Of a stretch of DNA of 32,269 nucleotides, positions 25,178-32,269 are shown piece after piece (the stretch's first letter is position 1; the number at the start of each line of letters is the position of its first letter). Made by a program: the position numbers and the translations under genes. Below the pieces are notes generated by a model, which was not told the origin of the DNA, searched no databases, and worked only from the letters and a program-made list of their open reading frames with translations. The stretch covers positions 1 to 32,269 of the forward strand of contig MEOF01000014.1 in the NCBI GenBank assembly GCA_001769505.1, in the 5' to 3' direction. Source of the stretch: Bacteroidetes bacterium GWF2_33_38 (GTDB taxonomy: Bacteria; Bacteroidota; Bacteroidia; Bacteroidales; GWF2-33-38).

Positions 25178-25210
25178 TGTTCAATTCACATTTCTATTTG
25201 TTCAACTCAC
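25178..25210 (+). promoter_or_regulatory. Candidate LytTR operator (21-bp spaced direct repeats)
   Basis: TGTTCAATTCAC (25178-25189) and TGTTCAACTCAC (25199-25210) differ at one base and are 21 bp apart start to start, two turns of DNA, the known geometry of LytTR-domain sites. A weaker third copy (8 of 12) is at 25231-25242, 32 bp further. The repeats lie 35 bp upstream of the candidate -7 box of the efflux operon and directly after the LytTR gene. The binding role is inference. Confidence 0.55.
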
Positions 25211-25244
25211 TAACATTTTCATTTTTACCCATTTAAACTCGCTT

Positions 25245-25252
25245 CATCTTTG
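25245..25252 (+). promoter_or_regulatory. Candidate -7 box of the DUF2147-efflux operon
   Basis: CATCTTTG matches TAnnTTTG at 7 of 8 positions and ends 27 nt before ATG 25280. There is no TTG at the expected -33 distance, which would fit an activator-dependent promoter. Confidence 0.4.
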
Positions 25253-25279
25253 TGCCATAAATTTTAAAGCACAAAGAGT

Positions 25280-25702
25280 ATGAAGCGATATTTTTTTCTA
25301 ATGCTGGTTGTTTTGGTAAGCACAGCAATCAAGGCACAAACCCCGTCCGATAAAATAGTTGGGGTTTGGTTAAATGAGGATAAAACAACCAAGATTGAAA
25401 TTTTCAAAACGGGGAATACCTATTCTGGAAAAATTGTATGGTTAGCACAACCAGACGATGCTAATGGTAAACCACGTCTTGATAAAAATAATCCTGACCC
25501 AGATAAAAGAAATCAAAAAATCCTTGGTTTAACCATTATTTCAGAACTAAAGTATTCCAACAATAAATGGTCGGGAGGCATCTTTTATGGGCCGAAACGA
25601 GGACAATATGCAAACTGTTCCATTAACCTGAAATCAGGTCAACTTCTTATAACAGTATCAAAGGGCATCCTGTCGGAAACTAAAATATGGACAAAATCAT
25701 GA
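25280..25702 (+). CDS. DUF2147 secreted protein
   Basis: This 140-residue protein has a signal peptide (1-19, ending IKAQ) and a single beta-rich DUF2147 domain: IVGVWLNEDKTTKIEIFKTGNTYSGKIVWL, the PDPDKRNQKILGLTIISELKY loop and WSGGIFYGPKRGQYANCSI. Relatives are periplasmic or surface proteins of unknown biochemical role with a lipocalin/calycin-like look. It is the first gene after the LytTR operator, and its stop overlaps the TolC start (ATGA), so it belongs to the efflux operon. A role in envelope homeostasis or as a chaperone for the export machinery is inference. The single Cys in the mature chain offers no evident disulfide partner. Confidence 0.85.
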   Translation: MKRYFFLMLVVLVSTAIKAQTPSDKIVGVWLNEDKTTKIEIFKTGNTYSGKIVWLAQPDDANGKPRLDKNNPDPDKRNQKILGLTIISELKYSNNKWSGGIFYGPKRGQYANCSINLKSGQLLITVSKGILSETKIWTKS

Positions 25703-27006
25703 AAATAAAAGTAACAATCCTTGCATTTCTGATGATGCCGGTTATTCTACAGGCACAGCACGTTTTCAATTCATTAAATGATGTCTGGGAATATTCATTG
25801 TCAAATAATCCGGAAAATAATATTTACCGGTTGAAGATTGAACAGGCAGGTCAGGATAAAAAAACTGCCAACAGCTATTTGTACCCTAAGGTCGGGGCTG
25901 CTTTTTCGGGACAAAAAAACATCGAAATTCCTGAGACTCCTGTACCTGGTGAACTAATGGGAAAACCCGGAGAAACAGTCTATATGAAGTTTGGACAGAA
26001 TTATAGTTACAACAGCGGAATATCAGTTAGTAAAACAATACTTGATTGGCAGTCGATGGTTCAGGCAAAAATTGCTAAACTGAATGTTTCACTTAATCAA
26101 GCACAGAAAGACTACTTTGAGCAAACTTTAAAAGAACAGGTTGCACAGGTTTATTATGCTGCTATAACAGCAAACAAAGCAGTCGAGATTAGTAATAAGG
26201 ACTTAGAAATAGCTGATTCTTTATTCCTAATCGCACAAGGCCGTTTTGAACAGGGCTTAATTGACGGTTTAGTGTTTAACCAGGCTATAATTAATAAAAA
26301 CAATGTTATCAGAAACCTTGAACAAAACAAATTCTATCAAAGCCAATGGATGTATAACCTGAAATTGTTGCTGGGATTTGCAGCTACCGATTCATTAATC
26401 CTGACGGAGGATATAATAATCAATCGAATTAACGACCAATTTGATTACGGCCAGGTTTCAAACGAAAAATATACGAGGATTTATAACTTACAATCCGATA
26501 TTTCCGGGATTGAAACAAAAAGAGCTTTGGCAAGATTCGCCCCCAAAATGGAAGTTAACTATTATTTGGGCTCCTTTCAATATCAAAGTGATTTCACATT
26601 TTCTCTTAAGTCCGCCGATTGGAAACCAAGCAGTTATCTGGGCATCTCCGTTTCGGTGCCTCTTTTTACCGGGTTCGCAAATAAATCACAATACAGCTCT
26701 GCAAAAATTTCAAGAACAATAACGCAAATGAAATCTCAGGACGAAACCCGTAAATCAGCTATAAACGACAGCATCCTGTTAGCTAATTACTTTTCGTCAG
26801 TAAAACTTATTGAAATAACTTCTGAAACATATAAAGTTTCAGGGAATAACGTTGAGCTTGCATCTCAAAAATACGGACAGGGTTTAATAAGCCTTGATGA
26901 ATACCTGAAGGTATTCGACGATTACCTGGCGGTAGAAAACCAATATTTCAATTCGCTATCGGATTATTTAATAAACAAAGCAACAATAGAAGCACGAAAA
27001 AATTAA
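25699..27006 (+). CDS. TolC-family outer-membrane efflux protein
   Basis: This 435-residue protein starts with a signal peptide (MKIKVTILAFLMMPVILQAQ) and has the duplicated alpha-helical OEP repeat pattern: long helices such as IEQAGQDKKTANSYLYPKVGAAFSG, DYFEQTLKEQVAQVYYAAITANKAVEISNKDLEIADSLFLIAQGRFEQGLID and, in the second half, ASQKYGQGLISLDEYLKVFDDYLAVENQYFNSLSDYL. It would form the trimeric channel for substrates delivered by the adaptor and ABC transporter encoded next. An upstream in-frame ATG (25687) overlaps DUF2147 by 16 nt; ATG 25699 gives an ATGA stop-start overlap and a proper signal peptide, so it is chosen. The adaptor gene follows after 5 nt. Confidence 0.92.
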   Translation: MKIKVTILAFLMMPVILQAQHVFNSLNDVWEYSLSNNPENNIYRLKIEQAGQDKKTANSYLYPKVGAAFSGQKNIEIPETPVPGELMGKPGETVYMKFGQNYSYNSGISVSKTILDWQSMVQAKIAKLNVSLNQAQKDYFEQTLKEQVAQVYYAAITANKAVEISNKDLEIADSLFLIAQGRFEQGLIDGLVFNQAIINKNNVIRNLEQNKFYQSQWMYNLKLLLGFAATDSLILTEDIIINRINDQFDYGQVSNEKYTRIYNLQSDISGIETKRALARFAPKMEVNYYLGSFQYQSDFTFSLKSADWKPSSYLGISVSVPLFTGFANKSQYSSAKISRTITQMKSQDETRKSAINDSILLANYFSSVKLIEITSETYKVSGNNVELASQKYGQGLISLDEYLKVFDDYLAVENQYFNSLSDYLINKATIEARKN

Positions 27007-27011
27007 TAATT

Positions 27012-28100
27012 ATGAAAAAGAAACTTATCCAGTATTGTTTAATTGGAGTTACCCTCTTAACTGGTTGCAACCGCCCGGAAAAAATTCAGCCACAACGCAA
27101 AGACATTGTTGATGCTGTATTTGCAAGTGGAAGTATTATTACCGACGACCAATATTCGGTAACATCGCAGTCGGAAGGGTATCTTATAAATTTCTTAGTA
27201 AACGAAGGAGATACGGTAAATAAAGACCAGGCACTTTTCCATATTTACGACGATGCCCAAAAGGTGCAGCTCGAAAGTGCGACTGCCAACTATCAAAATG
27301 CGTTGGATAATGTTGGTTCAAACTCAGCCATATTACAACAGTTATATGCTCAACGTAACCAGTTAAAAAACAAACTTGTCAATGATTCATTAAACTTTAT
27401 CAGGTATAGTAACCTAGTTAAATCAAGTGCAGTCTCAAAATCCGATTACGATAAGTCTAAACTTGCATTTGATAATTCCAGACACGAATTACTGGCGATG
27501 GACAACCTTATCCGGGATACAAAGAAAAATCTTGAGTTGGAGCTGATAAAATCAAAGGCGAATCTTGTTTCGCAACAAAGTTCAAGCTCATATTATACAT
27601 TAAACAGCAAAAAAAACGGTGTAATATTACAAATATTCAAAACCAATGGTGAACTGGTAAAAAGGGGCGAGACTTTAGCCGAAATTGGTTCAGGCGATTT
27701 TATCATTAAATTGTTTATATCCGAAGATGATATTAATAGAATCTATACCGGTCAGGAAGTCTATGTTGAACTGAATACCGAAAAGAACAAAGGTTATAAA
27801 GCTACAATCTCAAAAATATACCCATCCTTCGATTCAAAAGAACAGTCATTTATTGCAGAAGCAAGGTTTGTTGAGCCTGTTACCAATTTGAAATCAGGAA
27901 CACAGCTTCAAGCAAATATTGTAATCCGGCAAAAAGAACGAGCATTGGTTATTCCTACAAATTATCTTCTCTCGCACGATAATGTAATCATCAATAATAA
28001 AAAAGAGAAAGTAAAAGTTCAGGTTGGAATAAGAACTACTGAGTGGGCTGAAATTATAAGCGGTTTGAATGAGACCACAACAATAGTACGTCCGAATTAA
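27012..28100 (+). CDS. HlyD/MacA-type membrane-fusion lipoprotein
   Basis: This 362-residue periplasmic adaptor has a lipobox LTGC with Cys at residue 19, so it is probably lipid-anchored. A lipoyl-like domain half (GYLINFLVNEGDTVNKDQALFHIYDD, about 50-80) is followed by a coiled-coil hairpin (about 85-185; LESATANYQNALDNVGSNSAILQQLYAQRNQLKNKL ... SRHELLAMDNLIRDTKKNLELELIKSKAN), the second lipoyl half (KKNGVILQIFKTNGELVKRGETLAEIG) and beta-barrel and membrane-proximal parts (about 225-360). It joins the ABC transporter to TolC. The C-terminus ends early (GLNETTTIVRPN), somewhat shorter than MacA; this may be normal for the group. The permease gene starts 11 nt downstream. Confidence 0.92.
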   Translation: MKKKLIQYCLIGVTLLTGCNRPEKIQPQRKDIVDAVFASGSIITDDQYSVTSQSEGYLINFLVNEGDTVNKDQALFHIYDDAQKVQLESATANYQNALDNVGSNSAILQQLYAQRNQLKNKLVNDSLNFIRYSNLVKSSAVSKSDYDKSKLAFDNSRHELLAMDNLIRDTKKNLELELIKSKANLVSQQSSSSYYTLNSKKNGVILQIFKTNGELVKRGETLAEIGSGDFIIKLFISEDDINRIYTGQEVYVELNTEKNKGYKATISKIYPSFDSKEQSFIAEARFVEPVTNLKSGTQLQANIVIRQKERALVIPTNYLLSHDNVIINNKKEKVKVQVGIRTTEWAEIISGLNETTTIVRPN

Positions 28101-28111
28101 AATTTGATTGT

Positions 28112-29359
28112 ATGAAAAAATCAGTTAATAATCAGATAGCCGGGGTTCATTTAACCTCAAGAATCGGACAAACTATTGTTGCCATTTTGGGAGTAACATT
28201 TGGCGTTTCCATGTACATCTTCATGAACAGCTTCATGAATGGAGTTAATAATGCGCAGGATGATATGGCCTTTAGCTCAATGTCCCATATACGCATTTAC
28301 AATGAGAATAATGAACAATCTTATAATCCAGTAGAAAGTTTTTTTAAATCACCTCAAACAATCTTTAATATAAGAAGCCATAAGATAATGCAATATACCG
28401 ATGGCATAAAAAATACGTCTGAAATTATCTCTTTCCTTGAAAATCAACAAGAAATAACAGGTATTGCATGTCAACTGAATTTTAATGTTTTTTTTCGAAG
28501 TGGTTCAAAAAAAATAAACGGGCTAATCTCAGGTGTTGAAGTAGCCAACGAGGACAAACTTTTTGATAATTCGAGTAAAGTTATATCAGGTAAATGGTCT
28601 GATTTAAGCTACCAAAAATCAGGGATTATACTTGGGACGAACCTAGCCGAAGACTTAGGAGTTAAAGTCAACGATAATATCAATATCCTGACCTCCGATG
28701 GAATTTCCAAAAACTTTATAGTAGTTGGGATTATTGAGACATCGGTAAAACAGGTAGATAAAACGAAAGCATGGCTTAATATTTCATCTGCTAGGCAATT
28801 GCTAAGCAAAAATCGGGATTACGCAAGCGATATTCTGATAAATATTAAAGAAAAAGATAATACGGAAGCCTTCTTAAAAAAAATCGAACCTGTTATACCT
28901 TACCAAATCGAAAGTTGGCAGGTGGCCAATCAACAATTGGTAGCGATGACACAAATCCGTAATATCCTGGCCATTGCCGTTTCACTTACTATTCTTTTTG
29001 TTGCTGGTTTTGGAATTTATAACATCATGACTATGACTATTAATGAAAAAATAAAGGAAATAGCCATTCTTAAAGCAATGGGATTTTCAGGGCACGATAT
29101 AACTGTAATTTTTCTATCTCAAGCCGCAATAATTGGATTTATTGGAAGTGTTGTTGGTGTTATTTTAGGATATAGCATATCAACTCTTGTTAACAAGGTT
29201 CCTTTTGAAATTGCCGGTTTATCAACCTTGCCAATTTTCTATCGGTATCAGGATTTCCTTTTGGCAATTGCATTTGGCATTACAACTACATTAATAGCAG
29301 GCTTTTTGCCTGCGAAAAAAGCTTCAAAAATTGACCCGGTAATTATTATTCGAGGATAA
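28112..29359 (+). CDS. ABC transporter permease, FtsX/MacB-type
   Basis: This 415-residue inner-membrane protein has one N-terminal helix (IGQTIVAILGVTFGVSMYIFMNSFMNGV, about 19-46), a large periplasmic MacB_PCD-like domain (about 50-285) and three C-terminal helices forming the FtsX core (AVSLTILFVAGFGIYNIMTMTIN, IIGFIGSVVGVILGYSIS and FLLAIAFGITTTLIAGFLPAKKASKIDP). The EKIKEIAILKAMGFSGHDI segment between the helices is the coupling region contacting the ATPase. This is the mechanotransmission type (MacB, LolC/E), in which the ATPase is here a separate gene 1 nt downstream. With a TolC and adaptor alongside, it probably drives export from the periplasm, not lipoprotein release. A single permease suggests a homodimer. 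Substrate unknown. Confidence 0.9.
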   Translation: MKKSVNNQIAGVHLTSRIGQTIVAILGVTFGVSMYIFMNSFMNGVNNAQDDMAFSSMSHIRIYNENNEQSYNPVESFFKSPQTIFNIRSHKIMQYTDGIKNTSEIISFLENQQEITGIACQLNFNVFFRSGSKKINGLISGVEVANEDKLFDNSSKVISGKWSDLSYQKSGIILGTNLAEDLGVKVNDNINILTSDGISKNFIVVGIIETSVKQVDKTKAWLNISSARQLLSKNRDYASDILINIKEKDNTEAFLKKIEPVIPYQIESWQVANQQLVAMTQIRNILAIAVSLTILFVAGFGIYNIMTMTINEKIKEIAILKAMGFSGHDITVIFLSQAAIIGFIGSVVGVILGYSISTLVNKVPFEIAGLSTLPIFYRYQDFLLAIAFGITTTLIAGFLPAKKASKIDPVIIIRG

Positions 29360-29360
29360 C

Positions 29361-30038
29361 ATGGAAAATATATCATTAAAAGTAAGGAACGTCATCAAGT
29401 ATTTTTATGACCCCGACACCTTTCAGGTCTTAAAAGGAGTTTCTTTCGACGTTAAAAAGGGAGAGTTTCTTTCAATCATCGGAAAATCAGGCTCGGGAAA
29501 ATCCACCTTGTTATATGTGCTGTCGTCTATGGATACCGATTACGAGGGTTCATTGGAAATTAACGGCGATTTGCTAACTGGTAAAACCCAAAACCAATTG
29601 GCAGTTTTCCGCAACGAACATATCGGATTTGTATTTCAGTTCCACTACTTGCTTCCGGAGTTCACATCCCTGCAAAACGTGATGTTACCAGCTTTAAAAC
29701 TTGGTAAATATTCCCCTCAGGAAGTTGAGCATAAAGCCTATGAAAGTTTACGATTGCTGGATTTGGAAGACCAGGCTATGAAAAAAGCAAATAAACTATC
29801 GGGAGGCCAGCAACAGAGAGTGGCAATTGCAAGAGCCCTAATTAACAACCCTTCAGTAATTATGGGTGATGAGCCTACAGGCAATCTTGATTCAAAGAAC
29901 GCAAGGGCAGTTCAGGATATCTTTAAAGACTTGGCGAAATCCTACGGACAAACAATAATTTGTGTTACCCACGACAACGACTTTGCCAGGAACACCGACA
30001 GAATAATCGAAATGCAAGATGGACTGATTGTAAGTTAA
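29361..30038 (+). CDS. ABC transporter ATP-binding protein, LolD/MacB-type
   Basis: This 225-residue cytoplasmic ATPase has Walker [10 protein letters not shown] (41-49), a Q-loop in [27 protein letters not shown] signature [15 protein letters not shown], Walker [14 protein letters not shown] and a switch-region CVTHDNDFA. These are the hallmarks of the LolD/MacB/FtsE subfamily (note the [16 protein letters not shown] wording). It powers the permease encoded 1 nt upstream. Its stop TAA shares an A with an ATG (30038) that could start the next gene, indicating tight coupling. All catalytic motifs are intact. Confidence 0.96.
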   Translation: MENISLKVRNVIKYFYDPDTFQVLKGVSFDVKKGEFLSIIGKSGSGKSTLLYVLSSMDTDYEGSLEINGDLLTGKTQNQLAVFRNEHIGFVFQFHYLLPEFTSLQNVMLPALKLGKYSPQEVEHKAYESLRLLDLEDQAMKKANKLSGGQQQRVAIARALINNPSVIMGDEPTGNLDSKNARAVQDIFKDLAKSYGQTIICVTHDNDFARNTDRIIEMQDGLIVS

Positions 30039-30085
30039 TGTACAATTATAAAAACCAAAATATACTTGACAATAATATATATTTT

Positions 30086-30838
30086 ATGAGAAATTGTTTC
30101 CTTTCACTTTTGACCGCATTTTTATTTGTAATCAATTCCACTCTATCAGCTCAGGAAAGGCATTATAAAACCCAGGCTGAATTAGAAATGGAGAAGTTTG
30201 AGAAATTAAAAACTCTCCGACATAGTTTCGCAATAAGTTTACATTACGGGCATTTTGAAATGTTACCGTTTGCTAAAGCCAGTGGTAATACAACCAATAT
30301 TGATATTAGTGATTACCACAATATGTTTAACATCGGGGCGGAATACTATCCTTACGAAAAAATAGCTGCCCTGCTTTCAGTTGGATTAATTATTATTCCC
30401 CAGGTACAGACCATTGATAGCATAACCTTTGAACCCGGTTCAGGTTTAGGGGGTATCAAGGTAAATGGCAGCGGTAAAGGGGGAGCAATCTTGCCAATGA
30501 CTTTCGGGGTTAAAAAGACTTTTCTGGATGGTCTAGCCCGCCCGTATGTATCGTTTTCGTCAGGCTTTTCATTTATTAAGATTGGGACAGGAACAGGTAC
30601 TGGAAGTATAAATGGAATTGAGAAGAATGTAGATTATCAATCACAACTTACATTTTGCTATCAGTTGGGTACTGGCATTCAACTTAGAGCAGGTAAGGTT
30701 GTGAGGTTTGATTTTGGTGTAAATTATAATGGAAGTCCAAAGTTTCCATCTTCTATTGGTGGGATTGATTCTTATCAGGGTTTGTATGTTTTTGGAGGAA
30801 TGAATTTTATATTAAATCCCAACAAGGTAAGCAAATGA
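30086..30838 (+). CDS. Outer-membrane beta-barrel-like protein, unassigned
   Basis: This 250-residue protein has a signal peptide (MRNCFLSLLTAFLFVINSTLSAQ), a short charged helix (KTQAELEMEKFEKLKTLRH) and then alternating beta-strand segments (FAISLHYGHFEM, YYPYEKIAALLSVGLIIIP, GGAILPMTFGVKKTF, RPYVSFSSGFSFI, VRFDFGVNYNG, GLYVFGGMNFIL) that read like an 8-10-strand outer-membrane barrel. I do not recognise a specific family. ATG 30038, overlapping the ATPase stop, would add 16 residues before the signal peptide; ATG 30086 gives a cleaner export signal and is chosen. The following gene overlaps its stop by 4 nt (ATGA). Its position in the efflux operon suggests an accessory role in export; this is inference. 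Confidence 0.7.
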   Translation: MRNCFLSLLTAFLFVINSTLSAQERHYKTQAELEMEKFEKLKTLRHSFAISLHYGHFEMLPFAKASGNTTNIDISDYHNMFNIGAEYYPYEKIAALLSVGLIIIPQVQTIDSITFEPGSGLGGIKVNGSGKGGAILPMTFGVKKTFLDGLARPYVSFSSGFSFIKIGTGTGTGSINGIEKNVDYQSQLTFCYQLGTGIQLRAGKVVRFDFGVNYNGSPKFPSSIGGIDSYQGLYVFGGMNFILNPNKVSK

Positions 30839-31794
30839 GCATCTATTATAAAAGAAGGATATTGTTCTTTATTTTATACATTATTTTGCTGCAATTACCT
30901 GTCATGACATATAGCCAACCGGGCTCTCCTCTTTCATTGTCATTGAATTATATTCCTGCAAAAAATGAAAGCACACCTTTTTTCTTAAACTTTAATTTGT
31001 CAATAAACTTTCCGGCTTATAAGGATTCCTTAATCACCGGGCTAATTGGAACTAATTTCAAATATTATCGGTTCAACTTTCAAAACGATTCACTGGATAT
31101 TCACAACCTATATTCGTGGTCGGTTCCTATTACATTCTTATATAAAACATCCGAAATCAGATACTTTGCCATGATGTTTGAACCTTCGCTAAGTTCAGAT
31201 TTTAAGGATATAAGCTCTTCAGACCTTAGGTATAATCTTGCCATGTTTTATGTAAAGAAAAAAGATTTAAACTCATCGTTTGGAATCGGTATTGCCATTT
31301 CGAAAAGATTTTCCGGATTTCAAATAGCCCCCTTTTATTTAATTAATATGCGGTTTCGAAATAAATGGATTCTTTCGGGAAACATTCCATTCAAATCAAA
31401 ATTAGCGTACGAAATTAACGGTAAAAAAAAAGTGGGAATCAGTTTCGGTGCGAATAGTAACTCATTTCGCCTTTCTGAGAAAGATAACAACAATTACATG
31501 GATTATCAGGCAATCGAAGTTTCTTTATTCTATCACCAGCCTGTTTTAAAACACTTCAAGTGGAATATTAACTTTGGAATGCAATCAACACAAACAGAAG
31601 TCTATAGTAAAAATCAGACTTTTCCCTTAAGTTTATTTCTTATATCTAGGAAAAAATCAGGGAATTCGCTAGAGTCATTTAAAAACAAGGGAATGTTGCT
31701 ATTTCAAGTTAATTTTTCATATGCGCCTTTCGAGAAGTATTCATCATTAAAATTTTCAAAAATTAATAAAAAAAAGATACATTGCAGATATTAG
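30835..31794 (+). CDS. Putative outer-membrane protein, last gene of the export operon
   Basis: This 319-residue protein starts MSIYYKRRILFFILYIILLQLPVMTYSQ, a signal peptide of about 28 residues. Many short beta-strand-like segments follow (FFLNFNLSINFP, FKYYRFNFQNDSLDIHNLYSWSVPITFLYKTSEI, RYFAMMFEPSLSSDF, NKWILSGNIPFKSKLAYEING, IEVSLFYHQPVLKHFKWNINFGMQ) and a final aromatic-containing strand (LLFQVNFSYAPFEKYSSLKF) before a basic tail. This composition suggests an outer-membrane barrel; it resembles the broad group of Bacteroidota DUF6268-like proteins, but I cannot confirm that. It overlaps the preceding barrel gene by ATGA, so the two are translated together. No function is known, and no terminator is obvious immediately after the stop. 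Confidence 0.65.
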   Translation: MSIYYKRRILFFILYIILLQLPVMTYSQPGSPLSLSLNYIPAKNESTPFFLNFNLSINFPAYKDSLITGLIGTNFKYYRFNFQNDSLDIHNLYSWSVPITFLYKTSEIRYFAMMFEPSLSSDFKDISSSDLRYNLAMFYVKKKDLNSSFGIGIAISKRFSGFQIAPFYLINMRFRNKWILSGNIPFKSKLAYEINGKKKVGISFGANSNSFRLSEKDNNNYMDYQAIEVSLFYHQPVLKHFKWNINFGMQSTQTEVYSKNQTFPLSLFLISRKKSGNSLESFKNKGMLLFQVNFSYAPFEKYSSLKFSKINKKKIHCRY

Positions 31795-31828
31795 TTCTTA
31801 CAATATGCACTTATTATGATGACTTGTC

Positions 31829-31990
31829 CAACGCACAGTCGTAAGCACATTTGCAACCCCGCACGAGCCAACCCTCAAACCAAAGGCTTGCAAAAGAGCT
31901 TCCGCCTCTCCTGCCCGAATAACCGCCTTTCAGGACGGTTTTAGGATTCCCCACGCTCAAAAAAACAAAATAAATTTGTGCTTCGTGGAT
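31829..31990. other. GC-rich structured intergenic element
   Basis: Between the last gene and the window end, 31829-31950 is distinctly richer in G and C than everything around it and keeps no good reading frame. It contains a hairpin at 31921-31940 (AACCGCC/GGaCGGTT, one bulge) and a nested pair, CCACG (31951-31955) with CGTGG (31984-31988), enclosing ACAAA (31965-31969) with TTTGT (31975-31979). From memory, similar stretches recur between genes in Bacteroidota genomes, but I could not search. It may be a dispersed repeat or a structured RNA. Confidence 0.4.
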
Positions 31991-32036
31991 AGGTTGGTGC
32001 AGTTTGATAATGACTTGAAAATAAAGCTAAATAAAT

Positions 32037-32052
32037 GACAAACAGACAGATA
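32037..32052 (+). repeat. 16-nt direct repeat, right copy
   Basis: GACAAACAGACAGATA, 15 of 16 identical to 23194-23209. It lies 243 nt after the last gene of the export operon and just left of the inverted-repeat element. Confidence 0.5.
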
Positions 32053-32065
32053 TTAATGAACACCA

Positions 32066-32186
32066 GTTGCCAACACGCGGTATAGTTAATTGCCGGTGCA
32101 GTGCGTATTCTATCGGCACAGCTCGTATCAAAAGTAGTTGTAACTTGATAGGAAAGTGCTTCGAAATCGGCAACTAACCATACCGC
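32066..32186 (-). repeat. Long inverted repeat with inverted TATAC-N4-TGTTGGCAAC motif
   Basis: Arms 32077-32095 and 32168-32186 (19 nt, 17 perfect) are separated by 72 nt containing a smaller hairpin (TATCAA 32126-32131 with TTGATA 32145-32150). The two non-perfect positions become G-U pairs when read as minus-strand RNA, giving a complete 19-bp helix, which hints at selection on minus-strand structure. On the minus strand the 3' arm runs into TATAC-CGCG-TGTTGGCAAC (32084 to 32066), an inverted partner of 23161-23178. The remaining 32187-32269 shows nothing recognisable. Confidence 0.55.
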
Positions 32187-32269
32187 CAAACGTCAGACTG
32201 TCTAATAACCCCAAGTGTTAATAAAAGTTTAAGTTATTAACAATCAGCAACATATCGTATTTTAAATTT

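Noticed and set aside
28112-30038. LolCDE lipoprotein-release system
   Set aside because: The permease and ATPase resemble LolC/E and LolD, but the adjoining TolC and HlyD/MacA-type adaptor genes argue for a split MacB export system.
29960-30085. Upstream extension of the first barrel gene
   Set aside because: It lies in another frame over the end of the ATPase gene and would place about 42 unrelated residues before a clear signal peptide.
32066-32186. Integron attC site
   Set aside because: The size and folding are compatible, but the RYYYAAC and GTTRRRY boxes are not clearly present and no integrase is in the window.
31941-32189. Minus-strand ORF of 82 codons
   Set aside because: It covers the inverted-repeat arms and part of the GC-rich element; its composition and lack of a promoter make a structured non-coding element the better reading.

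Overview
The window looks like a chromosomal segment of a low-GC Bacteroidota bacterium. Reasons: several promoter-like sites fit the phylum's TTTG/TTG-N17-23-TAnnTTTG pattern; two secreted proteins carry type IX secretion (T9SS) sorting tails; there is a TonB receptor paired with a DUF4249 lipoprotein; and there are Bacteroidota-type families (DUF6155, a GlmU-like NTP_transf_4 protein, cysteine-free L31). No marker here fixes the genus. The only RNA genes seen are tRNA-Lys(UUU) and tRNA-His(GUG), both on the minus strand, each with its own terminator and promoter.

Layout. 1-110: three spaced GTGGTC units resembling the end of an IS21-type element. 237-420: tRNA-Lys unit. 572-5249: short-chain dehydrogenase, acyl-CoA thioesterase, TonB-dependent receptor and DUF4249 surface lipoprotein. 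5408-5537: tRNA-His unit. 5636-10114: polysaccharide flippase-like protein (no ATG start), class V aminotransferase, GNAT-like protein and L31 type B. 10227-17431: T9SS-exported beta-propeller protein, GlmU-like sugar nucleotidyltransferase, Lon protease, a small unknown protein, and a second T9SS-exported protein on the minus strand. 17736-22777: TetA-like MFS transporter, M3 oligopeptidase, DUF6155 protein and a second MFS transporter.

23372-31794 is the most distinctive region: one co-directional series of nine genes. It encodes a LytS-type sensor kinase, a LytTR response regulator, a DUF2147 secreted protein, TolC, a lipoprotein HlyD/MacA-type adaptor, an FtsX/MacB-type permease, a LolD/MacB-type ATPase and two unassigned outer-membrane-type proteins. 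The gene contacts are very tight (ATGA overlaps or gaps of 1-11 nt) from DUF2147 onward. Between the regulator gene and DUF2147 lies a pair of near-identical 12-nt direct repeats spaced exactly 21 bp, the geometry expected of a LytTR operator. The simplest reading is a self-regulated tripartite ABC export system with two extra envelope proteins; its substrate is unknown.

The two flanks of this block share a 16-nt direct repeat (15/16 identical) and an inverted motif (TATAC-N3/4-TGTTGGCAAC), each copy next to a hairpin. This suggests the block may have been inserted as a unit, although no integrase or transposase is visible. The right end (31795-32269) has no convincing gene but holds a GC-rich structured element and a 19-bp inverted repeat that pairs completely as minus-strand RNA.
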